From the NCBI GenBank assembly GCA_947034895.1, contig OX344762.1, positions 27,632,760-27,696,759 on the forward strand: a DNA stretch of 64,000 nucleotides, written 5' to 3'. This DNA comes from Rhytidiadelphus loreus (lineage: Eukaryota; Streptophyta; Bryopsida; Hypnales; Hylocomiaceae). Below are positions 54,247 through 64,000 of the stretch, piece after piece (positions within the stretch are counted from its first letter, which is position 1; each line of letters opens with the position of its first letter). The translations under genes and the position numbers were made by a program. Below the pieces are notes generated by a model, which ran no database searches, was not told the origin of the DNA, and saw nothing but the letters and a program-made list of their open reading frames with translations.

Positions 54247-55958
54247 ATGTATATTCCTAATGAGTTTTTTTTAATAATATTTAAAAAAATTGGACCTTTC
54301 CTTAGAAGTGAGAAAAATCGCTAAATTTGGGGATTTACAAGCGTCATAGTGCACAATTTATTAAGTTTTATTGATAAAATTAATTACTTTGTGTATCATA
54401 CAACTTAACGTTAGTCACATCCAAAAATGATATTAAAATAAAATTATTTCACATTCCAAATGCTTGTTTTTGAGGATTCTAGGTGTATGGGACAAAACTT
54501 ATTTTTTCAATTAGAAAATTCATTAAAAATTCTTAAAATTCTTTGATTTTGATGAATTTTTTTCACTTGATACATTACAGGTGTAGGCAACTGAAACCAC
54601 ATTTTGTGAAATCATACTTTATTATATTTAAAAGTTGAAGTTGTTTGGACTAACATTGTAGTTGAGACAACATTTTGCAATGGATACCCCAAGTAAACCA
54701 TTACCATACAAGCACTATGATTTGTAAGTTTGAAAAGCAATGCTTGATAGAATATTTTAGATCCTTACACAAAATAGTCAAATTAGATTGCCTCTCACTA
54801 ATTTCTTGACATTTGACATTAAATAAATATTTTCAATTATTGTACAAGAATGCACTACTTTTGAATTAGGTCTTGTTGTAATTGGGACTTATGATCCTCC
54901 ATGTGCACAAATGGAAATATTTTTAGAAATATTTATTGACTCTAATGACTTCTTGCAACTTATTTCACATGCTTCTTGAGTGTAGATGCTTAAGTGATAC
55001 AGTTCTTAATTGTTTTGGTCTCGGTTTTGGTGTTATTTCTTCCTCCATTTATTTGTTTGTTGATATTCTAACATTTGACAAGTGCTAAATATTCTACCTC
55101 CAAGGGAGCCTTTACCCAACTTAATAAAGGTATATTACTATGTTTGAAAATTGACCTATAAAACTTCAATTTACAAAAATTAGGTGTTACACCAATACCA
55201 TGTCTCAAATTGGTATAACACTAGTATTAACAAGATTGATATTGCTCACATACGAGGCATTGGAATTGTTAATAATCATTGACTAAAAAGTAGTAGTTAC
55301 TAAAATTGAAACCAAACTACTAAAACGTCTTCATTAATAAAATAAAGAAGTAAAATTATCAAAATTCTATATTTATATATAAGTGTCAATCCAAAATAGT
55401 ATACAACATTTGTAAGGTTTCATCATATTGATTTACCCTCAAAATATTCTTTGTTTTTTATTAGTTGTTTTGAAGTCCTAAGCATCTTGTTGGGTCATAA
55501 GTATAGACATTAAAAGATATTTGAACCCTAACTTTGAACATTTGAAGATAGTTTGAGAAGTTTTCCTAACTTCGCCAAGCAAAGATATTAAAAGAATTAT
55601 AGAGGAGACTATTAAAGGTACTACAAAAATGTCACTACCTTATGTGATGTACATGATGCCAACTTATAAAACTTAGAGCATGCTTTATTTTAATCAAAAT
55701 ATTCTATTTTTTTAATTTTTTTTATTAAGTATGGTGAGGATATCAATCATGATATACCAAATGGCAAGAAAAAAAGCATAGCCACATGGTACATACTTCA
55801 TGCTACTTAACACATCAATTATGACATACTTTATGGTACTTAGCACTCCAATCACTAAGTTTACTAATAAACAATAAAGGATAAACCAATACCTCAATAC
55901 AATATACACTATTAGCGTACTATGAACATTCACAAGTTGTCCTATAGATTGTTGCTCA
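54247..55958. other. AT-rich intergenic DNA
   Basis: No gene or clear repeat seen; only short frames. Confidence 0.55.
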
Positions 55959-56515
55959 GGGGGTGCACTTAGTTCTACTACAACAAACCACGTGCAAACA
56001 AGTGGTTTATAATAAAATGTAATTTCAACCTGAAATTTTGAGCATTGTTTAATAATGACTATAGGTTTCTATTGCAAACATTTTCAACTCAAATAAAATA
56101 TGAAATGATTTCTAAAAGAGGTTGAAAATGAACTAAAATGGCATATTTTTCAACTCAAATAATCATAGAAAACACATTTAGATGACCATTGAATCAATAT
56201 TCAACTCAAAATGAGCTTTCAATGGAAAATTATTTTTAGAATTTATTTATTTATTTTTTAGACAAATTTTACTTATATGATATAGGGGTGTGAAAGTTAT
56301 TTTTCAATTCTACAGTGTATCTTTTAACTTCAAAAATTTGTAATTAATTATTATTAATAAAATAAAAAAATCAATAATTCAAAATATACAATTTTAAAGT
56401 AGAATAATCTATTCATATTTTTTTTAATTTTGTTTTATTTAAAATTCAAAAAGTATATAGGGGGTCCAAAGTTTTGTTCACATGTGGTTTCTAATAGACA
56501 CTCTAAGTGAACCCC
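55959..56515. mobile_element. 557-bp TIR element, reverse of 9702-10256
   Basis: Left end GGGGGTGCACTTAGTTCTAC; right end read inwards GGGGTTCACTTAGAGTGTC. It shares its whole length with 9702-10256 in opposite orientation. No target duplication is evident and it has no coding capacity. Confidence 0.75.
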
Positions 56516-57290
56516 TGGAGGATTCTTATACCAAGGTCTTCATCATGCAATAGGATGTATTTAAATTAAATATTATTAACCTTGGTAAACTTATAGAGAA
56601 TAATATTACAATACAATATCCTCTTTTCCAGAACCAATGAAATAAGATCTTTGTAAAACCATTATCATTACTTCTACACAATACATGGGTAGATATAGGG
56701 AATTAACATGTCTTCATTCTTTTCAAAGTATATATTTAAATGAAACATGGAGATTCCTATGTGCTCTTTAGGAGACCTTTCTAAGAGTTCAAGTTTTCTT
56801 TAATGACACACTTGAATAGCTTTTCCAACTATCATAAATATCCATTTTGTTTCCAACTTTGACAAGAAGTTTGAGTTGTTTAATTTATGAAGCACTTTTA
56901 CCCTTGGATTCGCTAATACTAACTACATCAAAATTGTTTCATCACAACATTCTACACTAGTAAAAATATGTACATTTGTTTGCCATGAAAGTAAAGATAT
57001 AAGAATTATTTCTTAGAACTTTTAAATTAAAAGATGTAGAATCAATAGTTTTGAAGGTTTATTGCCTCAATCTAAGGAGATTTCAAAAGTCAAATTAGAG
57101 GTATGTTCCCAAATGATGAGTTTTTTTTGTATGTTTCAAGTGAAGATAAGGATTTGTTCTGAAACAATTAACCTCTAAACGTCCCAACGGCATTTTTTGG
57201 CAACATAGCGATTTTGGGCAGCTCACTACAGGCGGAGTTTTTCTTATTTTTCATTGAAAATTTCACGCAATATGGGGACAAGGAGTATCT
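56516..57290. other. AT-rich intergenic DNA
   Basis: Nothing recognisable. Just before the TTAA element, 57200-57285 contains TTTTGGGCAGCTCACT and ATGGGGACAAGGAG words that recur inside related elements. Confidence 0.45.
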
Positions 57291-57294
57291 TTAA

Positions 57295-58217
57295 CCCTTG
57301 AAGGACAAAGGCCTCTTTTCTGTCAAAAAACACTCAAAACTGCCATTTCTACAGCAAAGAGTAAAAAAATTTGAAAATTGTTTTTTCCCCACATCTAACC
57401 GTAGGATCTTACACCTTACTAGTATGAGAATGTGTGGAAAAAAAATTCAGAATTTTTTACCGTACAGATTGCAAGATATCTGCGTTTAAAGTGAAAAAAA
57501 CAAGTTTTTCAGCACATTGCGGGACTAGATTATTTGACTTTGAACATTTTTAACTTACATTTTTAACACTACAAAGTTTTGAGCTTTAAATCATTATAGT
57601 GGAAAATTGAGTTGAGAGTCTAGGAAAAAAAAAGGTTTTCAAAAAACTTAATTTTCATTCTAAAAAAAATTGTAGAATAGAAGTAGATATGAGATTGAAT
57701 GAAAATCTATTTTATTAATATATCTAAGATAGAATTAAAATGTACTCATCCCCACAGTGAGATTGTTCTAGCAAGCAAACTTAACCATGTGGAACTTCTT
57801 TTTTTGAAAAATTGTCAAAATTGCATTTAGAAATTAATCCTACAAGTTATTTTTTCAAGAAGATGCTCTAATTGCTTAAAAAACAAGATTGTCCATAACT
57901 TTCTCATAAAAAATCCAAATGAAATGAATCAAAGCTTTCCAAATAGAAAAAAATATAATCTATGAGGGAAAAAAAATTAGAAAAAAAAAAATTCAAATTT
58001 TTGAATTTTTTTTTTCTGCCCGGTCTCCCCTATTTTGAGCTATATGGGCATAACTTTCGTTCCTGGGCACCGATTGGAAAAAAAAGTTATATTCCCACAG
58101 AGGTAATTAGTTTTACTATCTTCAAAAAAAGTTTCAAAAATCATGAGAAAAATTCAGCCCGTAGGTACCTGCCCGAAATCCATTTGTTCTCCAAAGGGAC
58201 ACTTGGTCCTTTAGGGG
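57295..58217. mobile_element. TTAA-flanked element, 923 bp (piggyBac-like ends)
   Basis: Flanked by TTAA at 57291-57294 and 58218-58221. The left end is CCCTTGAAGGACAAAGG and the right end read inwards is CCCCTAAAGGACCAAGTG. It is the best-preserved member of the family in this window and aligns with 3470-4384. Non-coding. Confidence 0.78.
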
Positions 58218-58221
58218 TTAA

Positions 58222-59056
58222 GGCCCAACAATTTTCATAACTTTTGACTACATGGTTCAAAAGTTATTGCATGATATGTAAATTTCAGTGTTTAGCGGGC
58301 AGCCTGGGCAGCCTGGGCAAAGAAAAAAAACTTCTTTGAAAATCACTTTTTAAGAAAATTAAAATTTGAAATTGATTCTCTAGATTTTTATATATGTGGT
58401 AAGCTTTGAATCATTCCATTTTGATCAATGAGTCAAATGTTATGAGGAATTTTAGTTCGGGTTAGTTTATGGGTAGTTATGGAATCTCTACTCTAAAATA
58501 AACTTTGAAGTCTTTTAATTAATTCAACTTTAAATATTTTTGGAAAAAAATAAAAACATTAGGTGTATCTTGTTTATTACAACATTACAACCATTGGGAT
58601 TGGAATTTTTCAATTCTATAAATAAATTATTAACAACTTAGTACTTTTAATCATTCTCTACTTCTTTCTACTTAGTACTATTTATTTCCTATATATTGTA
58701 CAAATCCAAATGATCTAAAAAATTTCAAGCATGTAACCAACTTGACTTGAGGAATGAATCCAAAGAATAACCACCATTTTGGACATTTCTTCATACAAAT
58801 ATGACCTTTTGAAGTGCAACTGCCCGTATTTTCATAGGGCCAAAAAAAGGATTTTTGTCACTTTAAACGTTAATATCTTGCAATCTACAAGATGAAAAAT
58901 TTTGAATTTTTTTCCACATCTTCTCAAACCAGTTTACTACAAGATCTTACGGTTACATGTTTCTAAAAATGTTTCTTTTGTAAAATTTGGTGCTTGTAAA
59001 TGCAAGGGCAGTTTTGGAGCAGTTTTGGTGAAAACATAGTCTCTGACGTTTAGGGG
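58222..59056. mobile_element. Adjacent TTAA-family relative, reverse orientation
   Basis: Shares its left TTAA with the preceding element and ends GACGTTTAGGGG followed by TTAA (59057-59060). The interior matches the reverse complement of 37307-38186. The two units together form a head-to-head pair of 1.77 kb. Confidence 0.6.
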
Positions 59057-59820
59057 TTAAGTAACTCTTTTTCTACCTTAGCATTGCTAGTAATTCAATA
59101 GAAAAACATGAAATCAAAACCAATAGGGAAAGAAGGTCAAATGAATAATACAAGAGAAGAGTACGAAGTAGAAAACCACAATAAAAGGAAAAATAGAAAA
59201 TATGAAACCAAGAGGCTTTGCCATGTAATTATCTACTAATAGCTTACATGAAGTAATGGTTACGAAAACAATTTTTTTCCCTTCTATTTGCCATAATTAC
59301 AGAATTGGGTGTGGAGTACTTAAGATAGTCTACTCTAAAGTGACCAATTAAAGGTTGGTATGCCTTTTTCATGGGGGTCGGTAAGATTTTTACCTCATAT
59401 TCAGATGAAGAGAATTAGGTGAGAAATGTAACACAAGTGATTTCATAATTTTCAAAGCATTCATGAATTATTTATGAAATTTCTAAAATTTATGTTGTAT
59501 TGGGCACCTATTCATGCCATTAGGTCTTCCGCAATCTATTCATTCGTAGCTTATAAAGAGATATAGAGAAATAAAAAAGAATCATTGGCTATAATAATTG
59601 CAATAAACATAACTTTAACCTTTTTCCTTACATTGTTTCTAATATATTGATTTTGTGATCTCTTTATGTCCATTTAAAAGGTAATTATAGGGTCGATTTA
59701 AAGAAAAATGTCACTTTTAGAGTAGACTACCCTACAACAGAACTAGAATTAGAAGTTCACTTGTTGGAAGTGAAATAAGGATTTCAGGAGTTTTACTAAG
59801 GTTGCAGATTTATTAGTCTA

Positions 59821-61200
59821 AGGGAGAAATCCCATTCCAGATCACCCCCATTCTGACAAATAGGCTGTTTTCTTTTTGCGAAGAGGGAGATGAACAATGA
59901 TTAATTACGGCATAGTTCCCGATGCGGTTATGACACATTGTGATTGTTCTACAAGACTCCTAACATTGCAACCAACCCTTGTGAATTTTGCAACCAATCC
60001 TTGGTCGGAAATAGGAAGGTCTATATGACCACAATGGAAGGGATGGAATCTTCTACTCAAAAATTGACGGTAATTATTTTTCGAGGAATAAAAATCTGGA
60101 AAATTATAGAAACCTTCCAAACTCTATTTCTACACACTGGAAAATTTCCTCACTGACAAAACCTGACCCGACCTGCAGATATGTGGAAGTGCTTAATCCT
60201 AAACCGCCCAAGGGGACCAAAAGTGTCCTCACATAGTCTCAAGTCCAATTTAAAGTGCTATAACGTTTGCATCCAATGTCCAAATTCAATAAAAGTTGTT
60301 GGAAAATTTGAATTCTCTCTTCTAGTTTGTATGGTATAAATTTCAGATCAATCCAAGATGTACTGATTTTTTGAAAGCCAATCAAAGTTTAGAGGTTCAA
60401 TTTGAGTTCACCAAATTGCATTTGATGGCTGCAACTTTGGGGGCTTGTATCTCCTTCATCCAATTTTCGTTTTCAATAAAATTTATTGGGTTATGCTTCC
60501 CTTGAAGTCTAGTTATTGTGGCAAAATTTTCATGTTGATCCAAATTGTTTTAAATGTTTGGGAGCAATTCGAAGTTCAAAACCCAGACATTTTTGGATTA
60601 TAGTATGTGAACTTCGGCAGCTTGTTTCTTCTTCATATAGTGTCCATTTTCAATCAATTTTTTTGGAAAAGTTGTGCATATTAGTCTAGTTTGTGTGGCT
60701 AAAATTTCATATTAATCCTATAAGTTACGAGTGATTAAGAATCATTTTAGTACGAGGAGGTTTAACCTCAAATGTGTTTTTTTTCAAATTTTCTTGACAT
60801 TTAAAAGCCTTTTTGAAGCCATTTTGCCGACACAATGCGTCAATTGAATGATATTTTTTTTCACCAACGTGTTTGTATGCTGGTTTTGAATCACTTTATA
60901 GTTAAATTTTTTTTCATTTGAATAGGTTTGGAAATCAAATTTCACCTAAAAATGTGTTTCTAGGTACATTTTAGCATCTTTTTTCTACACTAAAACATTA
61001 TAACCTTGCAATCTACATCGCCAAATGACTCCAATTTGATTCACATCATCTACAACATGTACACTACAAGATTGTATAGTTGAGATTTTAATACCTTATA
61101 AAAATATGGAATTATAACACTTCAAAAGCAATGATGTTTCTAGACTCCAAAAGGCCTTGGGCCTTCTAGGGTTAAGTGGTCAGGAATGGGATTTCTCCCT
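59821..61200. mobile_element. 1.38-kb TIR element with TA target site, absent from copy A
   Basis: Left end AGGGAGAAATCCCATTCC; the right end read inwards is identical for 18 bp. The flanks are TA (59819-59820) and TA (61201-61202). Copy A shows the unoccupied site ATTAGTCTGCCCAAATTTGC at about 32440-32460, where the insertion would sit at the TG/TA step. A TA duplication suggests the Tc1/mariner superfamily, but the TIR sequence itself is not one I can name. The interior includes CCTAAACCGCCCAAGGGGAC (60200) and a closing CCTTCTAGGGTTAA, a possible nested TTAA-family element. Non-coding. Confidence 0.82.
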
Positions 61201-61455
61201 TACCCAAAGTTGCAGATACAAAACATAACAGTCAAGTCCACATGAGTACGTTTTATCACAAAACGATTCTCTAATACCAGCATAGATACCAGTACCCAAT
61301 ATTCATTTAAGTACGATGCACCCTATGTCAGGATCACTTGTCTCGTTGGCATCCCATCCTCAGTTGATCACGTAACTTACGTGAGGATTCGATTCTCCTA
61401 CCACAGACGTTACGCGACAGGTGAGCTCCACTTCGATGGCAATCGTTGCGAAGTT

Positions 61456-63769
61456 TCAGTTCACAAGCAAGACCTTGCTCGAGTGTCCGGGCTCTTTCGC
61501 TCGGACCAAGGCCCTTTTGAAATCTGTGAGCTCGAACTTCTCCACGTCGGCCACCGGCAAGAACCCATCGATGACGAGGGGAGCGACTTCCGAAGCGCAG
61601 GCCTCCCGTGATTCAAAATCATTGATGACGTTCCAGAGGCTGAACCCTGTGACGGACACACCACGCAGCAGGTCCATCGCGTTCACCGAGGACACATGGC
61701 CGCCCAGAAAGCCGTACACGATGATGCGGCCCCCGTCTCGCACACTGGAACCCAAAGTTTGAGTCATGGTGCCGCACACGGCGTCCAACGCGGCCCACGC
61801 GCCACGGCCGGACGTGATCGCCTTCACTCGCGCCACCACGTCTTCTTCAGTGGAACAGATGACCTGGGGCAAGCAACGGGACGGTCGGGAACTTCCCCAG
61901 TTAGTTACGTTTGCAATTCACTGTGTGAGTCTCTTTCTTCCCACCCACAGATTTTCAGAATATGACAATTGCCCAAAGTACCTGCTCGTGAACGAAATTA
62001 TTAAAATGGCACATGGTGAAGTTCACAGCCTGGACATGTGAGATTCGCAGAGAAGTTTTAACTGATTTCTCCCAACCAACCGGGAAATGTCTACTGATTT
62101 CCCCCCAAGGAATTAATGCTCTATGGGACCCTCATGTTTGTTTCTTTTCGAATTTACGATTCGAAATTGAAACTTATTGAGCTTGACAGTCTTCGATGAG
62201 ATAGTCAATTCCAAGTAATTATAAGGAACAAGATGAAAGCGATGTATATTCAGTGATGAAGAACGAGTTAAAGTAGAATTTGAGAATGCTGTCTGGCTGG
62301 TTTTGTGTCTGGATTGAATTTCTTTCCCAAGGCACGCACTGACCTGGTGGTGATCGCCCAAGGCCAGTAATTCCGCTTTCTGCTCCGGCCGGCGCACGAT
62401 ATTGATCATCTGGATGCCCCAGTGCTTCGCGAGCGAGCTCAGTTGCTTCCCGACAGTGGAACCCGCGGCCGTCTGGACGACGTACTCGCCTGGCGGCACC
62501 GGTTGCAGCTTCTTCAACAGGGAGTACGACGTCCACGGATTGATCACGAACTGCACGGCTTGCTCGTCAGACATGGCGTCCGGCACGGGCCACACCATTT
62601 CTGCGGGCAGAAGGATGTATTGTTGCCAGGAGCCTTTGCCTTTGCCTGCCCCGGCCGAGGTATGCGGTTGCACGCGCTGTCCTTTGTGGAACTTCGTCAC
62701 GCCTTCTCCCACCTGTCCCACTCCAGGGTTGTTTCCACATCGTAAGCGGAAGGGTGAGCGAAAACGAATGTAATGGTTTTTTTAGTAAAACAGGCTTCCT
62801 ACCTTTTAGCAAGCGTGAGCGGAAGCGAAATAAAACAGACTTCGCTTCCGCTTCCGATGTGGGAACGATGTGTAAACGAGTCTTCAGAGTACGTTTCATT
62901 CACAAGTAGGAGCACAAGTAGGAGCAGGTGCTTCATTAGAACATACTGTTCGAATTCTTTGTATACAATTTACATCCCAATTCATCTATCTCCCCAGGAG
63001 TCATTGGCCTGCTACCTGCAGTGAATCGATGGACCTATACGGAGTCTGTATATCGTAGAGTGAATGTCAGTCACAACTAGGAGCAGGACGGTGCTTCATT
63101 AGAACCACACGGTTGGAATTCTAATTGTGCAATTTACATCCCAATTCATCTATCTCACAAGTCATGGGCTTGCTACCTGTAGTCAATTGACTGGCACATA
63201 TATCGTAGATATGGCTATTCCCGCGGGTGCATATTTCACAATTGAGTGATTCTGTAACTGCGGGTAGTAACGTTTTAACCTAAAATTTCTAAAACATGAA
63301 AGCTCTTGGAGATGTATTATAAAAATGTGAAAATAAATTTGGAAATTGAGCTTGAAAGTTGTGACCTTTCCCTCATTCTAGCAACACAACACTGGTTTGA
63401 GACATTCTTAAATCCATGCCATTTCTTAACCAAACAAATGCTCCTGCTTGATGCTCGGGACTCTAGAATTCATCACTACAGTAAATTAGACCTACAAAAG
63501 ACTTATTTATTTATTGGTGAGGAGACTGGCATGAAACAGTCCGATGATTGGCATACCTCATGAACGATGCCAAAGCCCTCGCATCCCGGAGTGCCATTGT
63601 GGACTTCTTGTCTAAGAGTGAGTAAATCATAAAGATGGATGTGACGCATGGAGACGTGCACCACCACCTCCCCCGGTGCAGCTTTGGGAATAGGCAGCGT
63701 CACCACTTTCAAAGTGCTCAAGGGATCCTCTGGAATGAATCCCTCTTGCACAATCGCCACATTCGACAT
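61456..63769 (-). CDS. Zinc-free MDR reductase, enoyl-thioester/quinone reductase-like, copy B
   Basis: Paralogue of the gene at 32993-35278 with the same exon layout: 63769-63557, about 62721-62344 and 61863-61456 (minus strand), about 332 residues. Exon 2 and intron 2 are identical to copy A. Exon 3 differs at a few codons near its 3' half (for example FSLWNVIND here, FNLRYVTND in A). In exon 1, the block after HLYD reads LLTLRQEVH here and FILLSTVIQ in copy A; the version here is closer to the usual xPxDLLTLRG pattern of the family, so copy B may be the better-preserved gene. The same one-base phase conflict exists at the exon 1-2 junction (donor GAG|GTATGC, acceptor GGAG|TGG), which therefore predates the duplication. 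Confidence 0.77.
62724..62888. mobile_element. hAT-like foldback MITE abutting reductase exon 2 (copy B)
   Basis: Same element as 34261-34424: CAGGGTTGTTTCCACATCG at the left, CGATGTGTAAACGAG near the right, TTCGCTTCCGCTTCCG inside. Presence in both copies dates the insertion before the segmental duplication. Confidence 0.55.
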
Positions 63770-64000
63770 AGTGACTCAAATTATTCCAGTCCCTAGCTAG
63801 AGATTGGTAGAATCACAGCCCTCTTAGCTTTGTATTACTTCTATTCTACACCTTGTGCGTCGGTCAGTGGCGATAGAATTGATGAGAGATCGACCTGAGC
63901 TTGCAGCGGTGCAAAGGGAGGGAGATCCGCGCAGGGGATTTCATCTTGAAAGTAATCGTCTTGAGATCGTTTGAATTTATGGAGAAGTTTCCCTTTTGCT

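Larger units (their letters stand above)
59741..64000. repeat. Segmental duplication, copy B (runs off the window)
   Basis: Matches copy A from AACTAGAATTAGAAG at about 59741 to the window end, interrupted only by the 1.38-kb insertion at 59821-61200. Identity is perfect by eye over about 61644-62763 but several per cent lower on either side. Confidence 0.93.

Noticed and set aside
1..64000. tRNA, rRNA or other structured RNA genes
   Set aside because: I saw no cloverleaf-like box A/box B pair or rRNA sequence by reading; a tRNAscan-SE/Infernal run would be needed to exclude them.

Overview
This is nuclear DNA from a eukaryote, most likely a land plant and perhaps an early-diverging one (bryophyte, lycophyte or fern); the clade is inference. 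The support is GT-AG introns of roughly 130-1,100 bp, plant-style gene families, plant-type TTTAGGG motifs, CACTA/hAT transposons and a strongly AT-rich intergenic background with GC-richer exons. Three host protein genes (one of them duplicated) and two decayed element or unknown coding regions can be supported. The rest is mostly transposon-derived.

Layout. 1-18.9 kb holds no recognisable gene: tandem repeats, foldbacks, CACTA-type MITEs and TTAA-flanked elements. 19.04-22.55 kb (+) is a complete four-exon aldo-keto reductase with the full Asp-Tyr-Lys-His tetrad. 22.6-30.2 kb is repeat-rich and includes a 2.2-kb CACTA-like element with a TCA target duplication. 30.56-32.21 kb (+) is a complete three-exon 20S proteasome alpha-7 gene. 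32.99-35.28 kb (-) is a zinc-free MDR reductase gene (2-enoyl thioester reductase/quinone oxidoreductase-like). A second copy lies at 61.46-63.77 kb (-), so the window contains a dispersed segmental duplication about 28.5 kb apart.

39.1-42.3 kb is a GC-richer island full of CCGG motifs. It carries an unrecognised minus-strand reading frame broken by three TAG codons and one TGA, each explicable as a C-to-T change. 42.98-48.74 kb is a 5.76-kb non-autonomous hAT-like element with a perfect 8-bp target duplication. It is built from mirrored 0.9-kb units, a 225-bp AT-rich array and GGGCGAC-rich arrays. 49.22-54.24 kb is a 5.02-kb hAT element with a perfect 8-bp target duplication and near-perfect termini. 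Its BED/hAT transposase gene carries three in-frame TAG codons in the last exon. 55-61.2 kb holds further MITE-like elements, including a 1.38-kb TA-flanked element whose empty site is visible in the paralogous copy of the duplication.

The host genes show no functional cluster. The most informative features are the transposon landscape, the hAT pair that share CAGGGTT ends, the C-to-T-like stop codons in two unrelated reading frames, and a patchwork of identity between the two reductase copies that suggests gene conversion.
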